NCBI GenBank assembly: GCA_934047225.1
Contig: OW203989.1
Location: 9,027,977 to 9,091,976, forward strand
Source: Ypsolopha sequella
Taxonomy: Eukaryota; Arthropoda; Insecta; Lepidoptera; Ypsolophidae
DNA length: 64,000 bases
Direction: 5' to 3'
Shown: piece after piece, positions 11,044-23,810 of the stretch
Numbering within the stretch: the stretch's first letter is position 1
How the letters are laid out: each line of letters begins with the position of its first letter
Made by a program: the position numbers and the translations under genes
Notes under the pieces: generated by a model
What the model was told of the DNA's origin: nothing
The model's database searches: none
Seen by the model: the letters and a program-made list of their open reading frames with translations, nothing else

Positions 11044-11372
11044 GAGCGGTTTCGCAACTGGATTGTGAAATACCCCCCTTTTTTTAATTAATCGAAACAA
11101 TACACTTAAATTCAAAATTCACTCAAATGTTATTCAACTAAACCTTATTACTATGTATTGTGTATGTTGCCATCGCTAAGTTTCCATTGGTTACTGTGAA
11201 TTTTAAATTCAAAAATTTTGAGTTAAAAACATTTTAAATTCTTATTTACGGAAACCAATGGAAGTTTTGCGATGGCAACATACGCAATATATATATTAAG
11301 GGTTTTTCGAATAACTTTTGAGTGAATTTTGAATTCAAGTAATCTATTTCGATAAATTAGAAAAAGGCGGGT
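11044..11372. mobile_element. TTAA-type MITE, copy E, right end truncated
   Basis: The left end GAGCGGTTTCGCAACTGG starts directly after the TTAA that ends copy D. The right arm stops at AAAAAGGCGGGT and lacks the terminal ~30 bp. The interior arms (CCATTGGTTACTGTGAAT / TTACGGAAACCAATGG) are inverted as in copies A and B. Confidence 0.75.
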
Positions 11373-12573
11373 ATTAAGAGAAAATGTTGTGTAAGCGGGC
11401 CTTTTTCCGATATTACATATTCGAACTGTTCATAAACAAAGCACTTTCTAAGGTAACAAACGACACACACTAAGAATCTACTAAGATTCGTGTTTGGTGG
11501 TCATTATCGTACATCGAATATCTTACAAATTGATCGATATTCTAAAATGCACGATATTCCTGAGGTATATTTATTGATATGTCTATCAACAATGTTGAAG
11601 CTGTGTGATGAATTTGTTGAACACCGGTGTGGTTACGCATCATTGGAATCATTTTCAGATAACATTTGTGATGATTTGTTTTTACTTTATTCGAAATCCA
11701 GATGGTTGAAAATTTGCAAAATTTACTAAATCGTATGGCAATTTTTATTGTGGTGTAAATGCTCCGAACAAACAGGTACAGCAAGGTATATATTTTTTAC
11801 CATCACAACTTGTGGACAAAAGAAAGCGGTTATAGCCCTCCTCTCTTTATTAACCCAAGCTTAATACCATCTTGCAATATCGGCACAGGCCATCGATCGG
11901 CTTGACATGTTTTTCAAATAATTTCAAATACTTTTTTTTTTTTTTTCAAATTCAAATTAATGAATGAATACAACCGTTATTGTACACGGTTAAGTACAGA
12001 GATTGATTGAGAGAAATTGAGTACCGAGTTTTGAATACATACACAATGTTGTACAAGGGCGGACTTATCACTTAAAGCGATTTCTTCCAGCCAACCTTTG
12101 GGTGGTTAAGAAAGTATTATTTTATGTAAAGTGGAAGTGGGATACTAAATTCACAAAATAAATAAAAGAAACAAAACCAATAAAGTGAATATACATAATG
12201 CCCAACTACTTACTCATCTATAATAATTATACCCCTTATTTAATATATTAATTTATTATCATATAATATATTTCCTTATTTATATTTAATATAATTCTAC
12301 CTAAATAAACGTATACAATATATTTTTAAGTACATATATTTATGTACATACAAATAAAAATAATCAAATTATATAAAAATATCAATAGACTGAATGATGA
12401 AGTGCTGCGTCTACCAATCTAAAGACACTTCATGTGTGATCGTAAATTCCTTTTAAATATCCCAAGTGAATATTTTATTTCTTTGATATGTACATTAAAT
12501 AAAATATTAACCTTTTATTGTCATATACAAATGAGGAAGCAAAGTTAATATGGATGCAAGGAACCCTACACAC
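11373..12573. other. No gene seen
   Basis: The overlapping frames at 11490-11729 (+) and 11542-11784 (-) cannot both be real, and neither is recognised. A poly-T run lies near 11932-11946. Confidence 0.45.
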
Positions 12574-12784
12574 CAGACCAGACAAAATCAAGACGGGGAG
12601 CTCTCAACATTGAAGTGAGGCAGATTTTGTAAACATGTGTGCACTTAGTGAGTGTTGCCGCGCAGTAAAAACTGAGACAGACTGTGTGAGTTTCAAGACG
12701 TGTACGAACACGAAACTGTCTCACTTTTGGCCTGCATCACCCGTTACATAGAGTAAACTACACCTTGATTTTTTATTTGGTCTG
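12574..12784. mobile_element. MITE with CAGACCA ends, copy 1 (uninterrupted)
   Basis: The left end CAGACCAGACAAAATCAAG and the right end CTTGATTTTTTATTTGGTCTG form an inverted pair. The interior, in opposite orientation, matches the two halves of the element at 27231-27747. It includes GCCGCGCAGTAAAAAC and GAGTTTCAAGAC, and lacks the 321-bp insert found there. It therefore serves as an empty-site copy. Confidence 0.8.
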
Positions 12785-12838
12785 TGCGCTAAACTGGGAT
12801 TAAAATCCGGGGAAGGCACATGAGTATAATCGCAAGTT

Positions 12839-12966
12839 GTATTGAGACCTGAATAGAACAGAATAGAATAGAATAGTTCGTAGAACAATCGCCCGGTAAG
12901 CGATCGATCCCAGATTCGTATCCCGGTGAAGAGATCCCCATATCCAGAATTAGTTTTTTTTTTTTT
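12839..12966 (+). mobile_element. tRNA-derived SINE, copy with a damaged A box
   Basis: The parts TTGAGACCTG, CAATCGCCCGGTAAGCG and ATTCGTATCCCGGTGAAG follow the order of the tRNA-like head at 31524-31598. Where that copy has the A box (TAGCTCAGTTGG), this one has GAATAGAACAGAATAGAATA, a pentamer repeat. A poly-T run follows. Without an A box, pol III transcription is unlikely. Confidence 0.65.
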
Positions 12967-13194
12967 GCCATACAATGATATAAACACCATTCATTCCATA
13001 TTCAATTATTTTTTTCGATGGACATTTTTTTTTTATAAATTTAGATAGCAATATAAATTAAGAGATAGGTAATGATCGATTATGAAAGGCGCCCAAAGCT
13101 GAGACCATGGTGCAGCTTGCGCCGCCGCCCGTCGTAGCCTGCCGCCCCGAGCCATGGCCCTATTGGCCCCAGGGTAAATACGCCACTGCGTACA

Positions 13195-13525
13195 GGGTCG
13201 TTCACAAATTACGTAACGCAATTTGGAAGGTGGGGGGGGGGTGCCAGTCAGGCGTTACGTTCCTGGTACGTGGGGTAGGGAGGGGGTTAAGGTTTTCGTT
13301 ACGTCACAATTTTAGCATAGCCAGGGATTTTTTATGTTTTTCCGTTGGTTCTCATTTTTCGTTGGCCAGACTACCTACTGCGAAGCAAAGCTTTTACAAA
13401 GCACCCGTTACGTAACGAAATGGAGAAGGGGAGGGGTCTCAGTCAAGCATTACGGTACGGTCACGTGGGGGGAGGGGGAGTCGAAAATTTGAGAATTTTG
13501 CGTTACATAATTTGTGAACGACCCC
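13195..13525. mobile_element. MITE with GGGTCGTTCACAAATTACG ends (331 bp)
   Basis: The left end GGGTCGTTCACAAATTACG pairs with the right end ACATAATTTGTGAACGACCC. Inner segments with GTTACGT and GTACGTGGGG also occur in inverted form (CACGTGGGGGGAGG on the right). It is GC-richer than its surroundings. The plus frames at 13107 and 13345 are by-products. Confidence 0.8.
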
Positions 13526-14064
13526 CAACCAAAAAATACGGAACTCCGAAATTGTGGTAAATAACAACTAAATGTACAGATAGCAGTGGCTTAGTAACAG
13601 ATACTTTTCTTCCTCTTTTCTTTTTTTGTACGCTCATGGGTAAATCGCCAATGTGTCGAAAATATAGGAATTTATATATTTATTCGTTTGAAAATATAAT
13701 ATTACAGCGTCACGATACAAATAAAATAAAAGCGCAACTAAAGTCACCCAGTGTGTAAGGATCGTGAAACATCTCCAGTCCTCAGAACTACTATGGTGAT
13801 CTAACAGTACCTGTCAGGTGTTCACATCACGGGATGCGCCCGCACCGATAATTGTGACGATCAATATCTAGTGTAATACCTTGTATGTGTACTTCTACAG
13901 CCTTTTTATCCAATTTACTACGCTTGTAATGGCAAATACGGAAGTCGTTGTAATTTAAACTGGTCTAGAAGCATGTTCTGTGTCTAGAAGCCAATTCGCG
14001 GTTTGTTCCTAATAGACATTCCTGAACGTGAAAACTCTGCAAAGATTTGTTTACAGTACGACGA
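13526..14064. other. No gene seen
   Basis: Nothing recognisable beyond AT-rich spacer. Confidence 0.4.
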
Positions 14065-15378
14065 TAATAGTATATTTCGTGACGAGTATAAAATGGTGGA
14101 TTTTCTTACATTCCGAGGGTAAGAAAACCCATTTTTACTCGTTGCGAACGATACTTTTTCTAATACCTGATTTATGTATTTAAATACTTAATTTTTTTTT
14201 TCAAATTTAATGTGTTTTATGACTTTGCAAAGCGCGGCGCGTTTTTTACCTTTTTTTTCAGGCTTCGGCCGGCAGCTTTTATTTGTGGCCAGTATCATTT
14301 TGCGAAAAAAGAGTGTCAGACGTGATATAATCGATTATGTCGTAAATCGGACCGTAGGGAAATTCGATTGTTAAGACAAACTAAGAACGTCAAAAAGAAC
14401 CTAATTTAGCATGAAATGAAGACAAACGTCAAAAAGGACCTAATTTTGCAATAATAGTACATTGTTCACCGAGGGAAGAAAGGGGAAGATTACCAACGAG
14501 GGTGTAGTTTGAGGCCCGAGGCGAAGCCAAGGGCCTCAATACACACGAGTTGGGAATCGCACTTTCTCCCGAGTGATACATAGTGCTTTATACTACACCT
14601 GCGAGGAAATAGTATCATTTTACTTTTAATCAAGATACAATAAAAGAAACCGACTGACTCGCGTGCGATTGTCACTTTTTTTTTTTTTCATTTTCCCACT
14701 AAGTGGAAAGGCAAAGGGATCTTAGCCCATACAGCCATGTTTGACGTTATAGTTTTTTTATGTTTATATGCACTATCCTCTTCTGTTGAGGATCATCTGA
14801 AAGGTCTGTCCTGTCTAAGTCACTGTCCTGTCGTTTCCGCTATAATGATAGCCTTGTAACGCAAATACAACAGGGTTAGAAAAAACACACGAAAAGGCAC
14901 AGCCCGCACTTTTGTTCCATTGAACAACACACTACACAGGTTACGGCGATTTTAATTCACAATATCCTATCACTATTGTTGATCAAAACACCCAAAATGC
15001 AATATTTTTTCAATAAAACAAAAAAACGACGCCATCACGTCTTCGCGCCTTTTTTCCAACCTTTTATTTCCTTCTTATTTTTTATTATGTGCAGGAAAAG
15101 CAAGTGGCCAGTATCATTTTTCGAGTTTTATGTACGAGTTCGCAAAATAATACTGGCCACTTGGCCACTTGCTCATTCTTTATGTTATTTAAAAAAAAAA
15201 AAGCACGTTAACAATGGATTTGCATATACTTTTTCTGCCCGCTCAAGCACGTTAACAATGAATTTTCATACACTTTTGCCGCCCGCATATTTGTATGACA
15301 GTAATGACGTACTTTCTGCATCGTTTTCAACAAAGAAAGAAGGTACTTTCCGAGCAGGTGTAGTATAAATGAAATTAC
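14065..15378. repeat. Composite of hairpin-rich dispersed repeats
   Basis: Several foldbacks are packed here. At 14090-14165, GACGAGTATAAAATGGTGG pairs with CCCATTTTTACTCGTTG. At 15101-15175, CAAGTGGCCAGTATCATTTT pairs with AAAATAATACTGGCCACTTG. The motif GTGGCCAGTATCATTTT also occurs at 14286. The phrase TATACTACACCTGC near 14590 reappears inverted near 15353. AGCACGTTAACAATG is repeated at 15204 and 15245. The frame at 14976-15368 (+) crosses these and is not a gene. Confidence 0.6.
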
Positions 15379-16216
15379 AATACGATATTTCAAACTGACC
15401 TGATAGTCATTCCGCAACGGAGCCCGGAAAGTTCGATTCTCAAAACTAATTTCGAGTATTAAATGGAACTTTTTCATGAAGGTAGTAGAAAAAGATTATT
15501 TTATTCTGTTTATAGTGTGCCGTTACTCTTACTAGTATATAAGCAAAACGAATGAAGCAGTTTTGTTATATGAAAAGACAAGTTAGTCTCTCTTTTGAGT
15601 CTATTCAGACAATTTCTTATAACTTTGTACCTACGTATATTATGATAAGTTTTTTACATGTTGTCCATCTACGAAGCATAATATTATACTAAGCCTTATC
15701 TTAATACCATGAAGTTTAATTGTTATCCACATCAATTCTAATGGAATATAATATCTTACATCAATGCGTGCACGCTATATGTTGTTCTTGTATGTGCAAA
15801 TAAATTGTGAGACAAACATAAATTGTAATATATGAAAAGCTATCGACACGCAACAAGTGATATTTATCTCGAGAGTGAGAAAATCTTAATAGTCTCAGAA
15901 TAGGGTCGGGAAGAGTATGCGGTAGTTAAAAATCGCTGCAGCACCTACTTTAGGTTGATCTCCGTGCGCATGCGCGTAAAGACAACATCTTATTAGAGAA
16001 TTATGTCTTTATAGCAAGAAAACATAGTTGTTATTCTGTATCTTGATCATTTTCTTTTCTTTTTATTAAAGGTATATTATAGTTTAGATACTCCTGGTTT
16101 TTGTTTAGAGTTAGATCTTGAAATAAGATTGTACTGCAATTAAATGTACTGTTTCGACTGGAAAATATAAAACCAGGATTTTATCTGATTTTTATTCGGT
16201 CTATGTGTAAGTTTTT
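15379..16216. other. No gene seen
   Basis: AT-rich spacer without recognised features. Confidence 0.4.
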
Positions 16217-16975
16217 AGGGTTCCGTAATAAATAAAAGGTACAAAAGGAACCTTTATGGTTCGACTATGTTGTCCGTCCGCCTGAAATTTGGCACAAAAA
16301 TAGCATTCACACGGCATAACACGGCATCAAAAATGTAATAATTTGGAAATGTTCAAAATAATTCCAATAGAAAAGAGAATGAAGAAAAATGAAAATACTT
16401 AAAACACAATATGGGTGTTAAATTGTAGATATTAAAGAATTGATTGTAAAAATATATACCTTAACACCATTTACTTGCACTGAAATCTTTGAAAAAAAAA
16501 CACCAAAAGTGTATTTCCCCTTATCTCTGATATTGGTAAGACGAAAAATATGAAAAAAATGAAGATTATAGGCCATAACTGGTATATTACAAAAAAATAT
16601 ATAGATTGAAAAAGGTTGAAAACAATTGAGAAATATAAATGAAAAGTAAAATAAATAAAAGAATATATTTTATAAAAACACAATATGGATATGAAATTGT
16701 AGGTATTAAAAAGTTGATCGTAAAATATATACAGTTTAACTTTATTTACTTGCATCTATTTCGAGAAATCCTTGAAAAACCACAAAGAATTTACAGTTAT
16801 ATCTCTACAACCGGCGAATAAAAAATTAAGGAAAAAATCACAGTAATATGTGCTTATGTAAAAATTACAGGAAAAATATAGCGGTTGAGAAATTCACGAA
16901 AACAAAACAACAAAATTAAATTTTTCATCCACGATACGGAACGGGGTCTGAATCGCACTTCATCGTTTTTTTAAA
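16217..16975 (+). repeat. GGTTCCGTA lepidopteran repeat, copy 1
   Basis: It starts AGGGTTCCGTAATAAATAAA, continues through ACAAAAGGAACCTTTATGG and TTGTCCGTCCG, and ends with GATACGGAACGGGGTCTGAATCGCAC. The same order of blocks is seen at 61377 and 62727. GGTTCCGTA at the start and TACGGAACC near the end are inverted. The minus frame 16471-16755 is low-complexity sequence within it. Confidence 0.75.
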
Positions 16976-17021
16976 GTAGTTTTGTAATTAATAATCACAT
17001 GTTTGCTAATAAGTAATAAAG

Positions 17022-17075
17022 TATATCGTGACGACATGAATCCCCGAGGGGGTATCAGAGGTGTTCCCAAGTATG
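17022..17075. repeat. Short piece of a dispersed repeat (GACGACATGAATCCCCGAGG)
   Basis: The segment ATCGTGACGACATGAATCCC followed by CGAGGGGGTATCAGAGGTG is found in reverse complement at 24780-24830. It is a shared end of an unidentified dispersed repeat. Confidence 0.55.
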
Positions 17076-17880
17076 GACCACAAAAAGCTAGTCACAGGTG
17101 GTAAGCTCTATTGCCGTACATCGGGCACAAATATGGATCCGTCAGAAAAATTTGCAACAGACTCTATTCGTGTTGGTTGAAATTTTGAACAAAATTATGT
17201 ATACTACAATAAAGTTCACTGTTACATCAGCCGCTATGGCTGACAAGTGGGAAAATAGAGTGTCTATTATTTACTTTAAATAAAATAAAACGAACTTCTA
17301 AAAAGTGAGAAAACCATACGATATTATTTAAAAAAAACTAAAAACTACTATAATTGTGACAAGTGGACAAAAACCGAGAAATATGGGTGAATTTAGAATT
17401 AACTATAATTATGTTTAAAATTGATAAGAAATATCGAAACATTTAAATTTTTGAAGCGTGAGTTAGTCAAAACTAATCGCAAATACCAAATATGTATAAA
17501 TAAAGCCTTATAAAATATGAATAATGAGTCAGCTACTGCCAATTTCCAGACATATTTTACAGTTAGGTAAGTATAACAAGTATGTATTACATAGATGCAG
17601 AAAACGGATGGCTAAGCAGGTTTGAAAAAAGTTATTTAACTAAACCATTAATGTGAACAAGCTCTAAAATTCACGTTGCTATACCGCAGCCGTTTAAAAA
17701 ATCAAATGTTGTAATGGCTACACCTGAGTGTTATTGATAACTGTAATTAAGTACCGTAAAAAGCTGTGGTTACATTTAGTAATTTTTTAAGCAAAGTTTA
17801 GTCACTTATTTTAGTACCCAAGTTATTAATTTTAAGAAATTGATACTTGTCGTTATTGGTTCTTGATGGAACATTTGCAG
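17076..17880. other. No gene seen
   Basis: The frame at 17098-17283 is not recognised. Confidence 0.4.
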
Positions 17881-18145
17881 CATATTGTAAATAAAACAAA
17901 TTCTTGGTAAATGTTCCGCTGTTTTTTTATTTGACTAACCACCGGTTTCGTAAAAATAACATCTTCAGGCTTTTATGATATGGATAACTACATAGGTAAA
18001 TGGGTAAATAACATTTTCAGGCTTTTATGATATGGGTACCCACCATATCATAAAAGCCTGAAGATGTTATTTTAACGAAACTGGTCGCTAGTCTAATAAA
18101 AAAACAGTGGAACAGTTACCAAGAATTTGTTTTATTTACAATATG
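17881..18145. mobile_element. Foldback element with ~105-bp arms
   Basis: The left arm from CATATTGTAAATAAAACAAA pairs with the right arm ending TTTGTTTTATTTACAATATG, with few mismatches. The centre holds a second copy of ACATTTTCAGGCTTTTATGA, so the left arm is partly duplicated. No target duplication was resolved. Confidence 0.85.
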
Positions 18146-19904
18146 TTATTAATTTTAACAGAGATGTTTTCTGCGTGTACGTAAACAAACGTACAAAACA
18201 AATTTTGTCGTCAGCCAACACGTTCCCCGTTCGAATTTCAATTTTAAATTAGATATTATAATATGTGGTAACCTCTTGAATAGTTTGAAATATTGAATTT
18301 GTCAAGCAAGTGGTATGTCAGAAATGTAAGAGTAACGAGGGAGCTTGTTAGTAAGGAATTGCATCGATTTTAAATTGATCCTGGAGTGAGGTATGTAGTA
18401 CCCAGTTACTGGTAAGGCTGCATAGCGTTACGCAATGACAGTCAACACTTGCATTATTTCTCTAAACAGATAAATTAATAATAGTACGTAGGTACTGCTT
18501 CATTGAAAAAAAAAATAACTTTATAAATCTAAATTTCTAAACAACTTAAAAATATTAATAAAAGATACTAAAACTAACAAAAAATTTAATTTTCTAAAAA
18601 CTAAATCTAGAAAGTAAAAAATATCGTCTAAATTACTTCCCTGTGGTAGATTTCGTAAAATACTGGCAACATTCCCTCCCTGAATGGCTAGACTTAGGCG
18701 CTCACCCAAATAAAAATCACACAATTCTCATTATTACACGGCAAAATTTCGAAGCCTTCTAACTACACGTACGAGTTTAAATTACGATTTATCCTTTTTT
18801 ATCATTAATATTAAAATTCTGCTACCTCGCTTATTTATCTTGGACAACGTAAATATCTGCGTTAGAGTTATGATCGAAATCCCCCGCTTTGCACTTATTT
18901 TATGCTAAAATTATGTATGCTTAGTAATAATTTCCCGAACACAATGTTGTATTCTTCAATCGGTTATGACAGTTTTATTGCAATTTAAGTCAAACGTTCG
19001 CGAATAAAAGCACCAAAGCGGTTAAGAGGTGACAAGTGTAAATATTATTCTACACTCATTTTGTTTATCTTGGCGTGTGTACAAACAATTAGTGTCGACT
19101 AAATGAAGAAAAATCCCCTCCGGTATAGAACAAACACAACACTAGTACAGAGAGAGGTATTTTGAGCACTCTTGCGCATGCAAAAGAGCTATTACCAGAA
19201 CATTGTAGGTATTACCGTTATTGGCAATGGTAATCAAGTGGGAGTCAGACTAGCGCACAAAGGGTTCCGTACCACCACACAATATGGGTACGGAACCCCA
19301 AAAACATGATAAATAATTCCAGTTACCTATATGTGTCCAACTTGACACTAACAATATATTAAATACTTCGTATCTAAAAGGTCTAATTAAGTTGGTCTCA
19401 GATAACTGCCTAAATAATGAAATATTTATAATTTTTAGATATTTTTCTATGTGTCTACTATAAAACCTAAATGTAAACAAAATTTCAAGTTTCTAAGTCA
19501 ACTGAAAGTGCCCTATAGGTATTTATTCCCTTGGGAGTGTCAAAAATTTGTATGAAATTGATTATGTAAAGTGCAATAACTTTTTTGTTTCTTTACAGTA
19601 CTTACAGTAATTACGTGCTAGACATTTTGGCACTAAGGTTTGTTATCAAATACGTTTTCTTTTTCTTTGTTCATTTCTGTAGTAAAAGCTCATTTTACAA
19701 ATTAACTAACATAAAGTTTTAAAAGCCGTTATTATCAAGTTGAATCAAGTGTAATCAAGACCAGTTAAATAAGGTAACAAATTAATCAATCGGAAAATTC
19801 TACGAAGAATGTTGTGGAGTGTTTTTTATTGCATATATTCGCTTAAGCTTGCTTTTAGACCACATGCGAATTAATAATTACTCCATCAGAAAATTAAGAT
19901 GTTC
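18146..19904. other. No gene; one minus-strand repeat fragment
   Basis: At 19247-19310 CACAAAGGGTTCCGTACC and GGGTACGGAACCCC form an inverted pair, a fragment of the GGTTCCGTA repeat. The rest is unassigned. Confidence 0.5.
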
Positions 19905-20007
19905 TTATTTGACAGGACTAAACTTAATTTAAGCGTTCTGTCTTTTTCTTTCTGTATCGAAAGGACAAAGACGAGACGCTTAAAATAAGGTTAGTCCTGT
20001 CAAATAA
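19905..20007. mobile_element. Small foldback MITE (103 bp)
   Basis: TTATTTGACAGGACTAAACT on the left pairs with GGTTAGTCCTGTCAAATAA on the right, and pairing continues into CGTTCTGTC / GACGAGACG. There is almost no loop sequence. Confidence 0.75.
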
Positions 20008-20368
20008 GTTAAGTCGTGTTACGCCGAATCGACATTAGTATTTTACGTTCGTAGACAACACACTAAGTTGTCAAGAACTTAGAATTTCTTTGATTGTACC
20101 ATACTTACCGACTGATTGCCTATTAGGAATTATTACACGTGTCTCTTTGGCTTCCTAGAAAACCATAAAACGGTACAATTTTCTTGAAATTTTATAGATA
20201 AGTCAAAACCGCGTATCTCTACCATTTGAACCACACGTGATGATTCAAATCGTCATCACATAGTTTCTTGAAGACGTATTAAATCTGTACACATACTTTT
20301 ACCGACGCGACGTAATGAACTTTTAGCGTAAGACGTCATAAATTTATAATTTTGTAGGTATAATACAA

Positions 20369-20605
20369 TTAGCCTTTCGCCCGTGGCTCCACCTACGTTT
20401 ATTCAATCTTTGACCCGTTTTCGGCTTGGTGGTTACTTTATCAACACCCCTTATAGCCTATATATTGACCAGGGATATTACAATGATAACAAAGAAAACC
20501 GCATCCAAACCCGTTAAATGGATCTCGAGTTAAAACGGAACATACATACAAACAGACAGACAAAATTTTAAAAATTGTTGTTTTGGCCTCAGTACAATAC
20601 TAATA
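20369..20605 (-). mobile_element. Helitron-like element, CTAA end, minus strand
   Basis: Read on the minus strand this matches 56885-57087. Shared blocks are ACTGAGGCCAAAAC, AGGCTATAAGGGGTGTTGAT and GCCACGGGCGAAAGGCTAA. The end follows the CTRR rule, and a GC hairpin lies just inside it. It is non-autonomous and has no helicase. Confidence 0.6.
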
Positions 20606-21181
20606 ACCCATTACATTTAAAATTTCGTGAAAATATTAAATAAACAGGCACAACTTTTTTACTATTTTATTCTTAGTATATATAGATATAGATATACATA
20701 TATACTATTATCTCCTCCCTCCTTTACACCTTTAGACCTTACCTGTAACAACACAAAACAAACACATTAATATTACAAAATACCTGATACTAAACAAATT
20801 TAAATGACAACTTCATCACATCATCATTATGTTTCAAGAAACAGCGAATAAATTATAAAGATTAAGTGTGACTTTCACACGTTTCGCAGTAAACCGCCAG
20901 AACTTCATAACTTGTACCATACAGAACTAGATAGATTGGCGTGTTTACACGGACACACTTGCCTGTCCGTCCATCCGGCATCGTACAAAAACTGAGTACA
21001 CGTCGCTAATACGCGATCTCCATACCTAATGCCTGCTAAACCAAAGCGATTTAGTGGAAAAACGCTTCCTAGCTCGCATGTTGATATTCATACTTGGTTG
21101 TTTGATTTGAATATCGATTTAGTATTATAGTTTCTCAAGAAATGTGGCTCGTTAGTACCTTAGAATATTGACATTAAAGAT
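20606..21181. other. No gene seen
   Basis: AT-rich spacer with an AT dinucleotide-rich patch near 20680-20710. Confidence 0.4.
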
Positions 21182-21339
21182 CAATGATCTTCCAGTTTTT
21201 AGGCAACAATTTTGCGTGTTGTGTCACGCGGGGTCACGCGCTGTCTGAACGACAATCCCACTCCTCAACTGTATTGAGTGGGTTTGTACGGGGCCACTTT
21301 TGGCGCGCTGTCGCATAATCTAGGGCTGGAAGATCATTG
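21182..21339. mobile_element. MITE with short TIRs (158 bp)
   Basis: The ends CAATGATCTTCCAG and CTGGAAGATCATTG are perfect inverted repeats. The interior is GC-rich for this window and partly palindromic (GTCACGCGGGGTCACGCGC). No target duplication was resolved. Confidence 0.7.
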
Positions 21340-23810
21340 TTAAAGATACTTTGGCCTATCACGCCTGATGGAGCGTCCATTGGCCCAGGTACCCTTGACC
21401 CATTTTTTCTTTTTTTATGAGAAAATAAAATGGGGTCTTGATGATTTTGGCCCAGATAGAACTTATATCATCTCGCGTATTTTTATACTCATTATATAGG
21501 GTAATGCTTAACCGCCACCTTGCCTAAATGGAAAGGGTCGCTAGGATGAAGCACGCTCCCCCAGGAATATCTCACATATCATAACTTGGTCATCGGTTAA
21601 CTAAAAATAATATAGATAGTAGACTATACTTCTGATGAGCATGTCTTAGCAAGAATGCAATAGCTTTAATGTTAAAAGTCAGTAGCTTAGCGCAAAGTGC
21701 ATAACTTAACTTTGTTTTTCTTGTTTGGAAATTTAAAATTGAAAATCATTTTGTTTTGTGGAATTTGAAGCCAATAGTTAAGTATTAGTTAGGTTTATAA
21801 AGCATAAGTTTGAAATTGCATACACAGTTAGTATGATCTTCTCAAAACCAACTTAAAATGCTGTTGTAACTTTGTTTGGACAAGATCATGACTAATTGTG
21901 CAACTAATGCACAGAGTAATTAAGAGTAAAATTTAATCTTACAAAAATATATGTAATAAAATATTAAATACACATGAACTAAATTATAGGTTTATTTAAT
22001 TTATGTAGCAATATATGTATATGCGATTTAAATTATAGGTAAAATCTATAGTTATACAAGGTGAAATCCAATAAACCGCCCGAAACCATACCGGAGACCT
22101 GGCCAGGGACCAGGAACAAGGTTCAATCATCACCAACCGAGCCCTCAGCACGAATCCAGGCAGCCGACCAAAGCCCACCCTATGTACTACATACTAATAG
22201 GTTAAATATAAAAAATACATGCTTACCTCCGCCCATTTGATCATTATTCCACTCGGTTCCACTATCAATGTCTCTACCCTGCTTCTACTTTGCATAATGT
22301 CCATCGTTTCACATATCTACCGACTTATTTATTAATTTATGTACATATGCTATTTACCTATAATACATTATTCCTGTTACACCCTTCACATCATCCCTGA
22401 TCCTCTCAGATTAATAAAATAATAACATTCCTTAAAACTCTTCAGCTCTACATCATTTATTTATATAATAATCATAGCATTTAGAATATAGAACCTCCAG
22501 GCGACAGAACAGCCTTCCGTATTGCGTTGAACTGACCACAGTAAAAAGATACCTCGGGTATTCCAAAGCCATACTTCGTATTAGTTGATAAGGTGTAGTT
22601 GACTAACATAATTGTAATGGTTGTTTTGGCAACACTGTTGTTGATTTTTGCAGTTGAGGTGTTTATTTGATCAGGGCCATGTCTATCCCAAGGCGTTTGA
22701 AAGTGTAAATTTAAGACGTTTAGGTTGCCTATTTTTAATATAATTGTATTTTAACTTAACATTATATCATTGCAGTATAGAAACGCAGAAAGAAAGATAA
22801 TTTGATTATTTTTCCCGGTGTAGAAGTGATTTTATGGATGGCTTATTTATATTATTGAAAATATTACTCGTATTTATCATTTGTGTACGGCCGCCCACAC
22901 TTTAACCTTTCTGGTGGCATTCTTAGCTGCTATAAGGATTCAAATCGTTCAAAAGTGGTAACTTGAACTACAGTCGTCTGTACCTTGCTTCGTTATGTCA
23001 TAATTCGATAATTCATTCATATTCATTATACATACAACGAAAGTAGCAAATATTTAACTGTTATTACTATGTCAATTTTATCGGTTACGTGCGCTACCTT
23101 ACATCAGAAATAATTGTCTCTAATTAAAATACGTAATAATAGCCATTTCCGTACTTTTGAGGACAAAGTTTATCTAATAAAATTATTAGATAGTTGTGGA
23201 CCTACTTTTCTAAAATGAATGGATTTAAATAATTTAAATACTCAGAACAAAACAATTACAATTGTTCTCACCTACTGCACTTTCACATATTTAAGAAGAA
23301 TATTAAAATAAATGAAAAGTTAATTGACGAAAGAAATTACATTACAGACATGCAGTTCGAAAGTGCAAAACCGATTACCCTTGCCATACCCACCAGCAGG
23401 TTTGAACTTTATTACAATACGTAATTTTCTTCACAGTGACAGTAAATAAAATACATAAAAAACTATTTTATTGAATCAATAAATTGATACGATACAACCC
23501 TTTTTAACTGAACGCTTTCATTTCGAAGACGTCGGTCTGATAAATGACGGGCCCGATAAATGACATCCCATTGGACAAATAAGGACGTAAAACGACTAGG
23601 GACATCTCAATCAGGTGGATTGCTAGTTGGATTAAGGTTTATTCGTTCAATAAATGTTACTCGAAAGCTATTTAAAAGCAAAAGACTCAATTTATATATC
23701 CATAGAACTCGTTGGTTAATTATTTTATTTATATCGTGGAAGAAATCCATCGTGAAAATTCAGAATTGCGTATTTTTTATTCGCGTAGTATATTAGTATG
23801 TAATACACAT
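21340..23810. other. No gene seen
   Basis: A long AT-rich stretch. The frames at 21996 (-) and 23560 (+) are short and unrecognised. I see no repeat boundary with confidence. Confidence 0.4.

Noticed and set aside
13107..13560. Overlapping plus-strand frames
   Set aside because: They arise within the GGGTCGTTCACAAATT MITE, and the G-rich runs make the translation low complexity.
14976..15368. 130-codon frame as a gene
   Set aside because: It crosses hairpin repeats and shows no domain.
16471..16755. Membrane-protein-like minus frame rich in F, I and Y
   Set aside because: AT-rich repeat sequence; the hydrophobicity comes from base composition.
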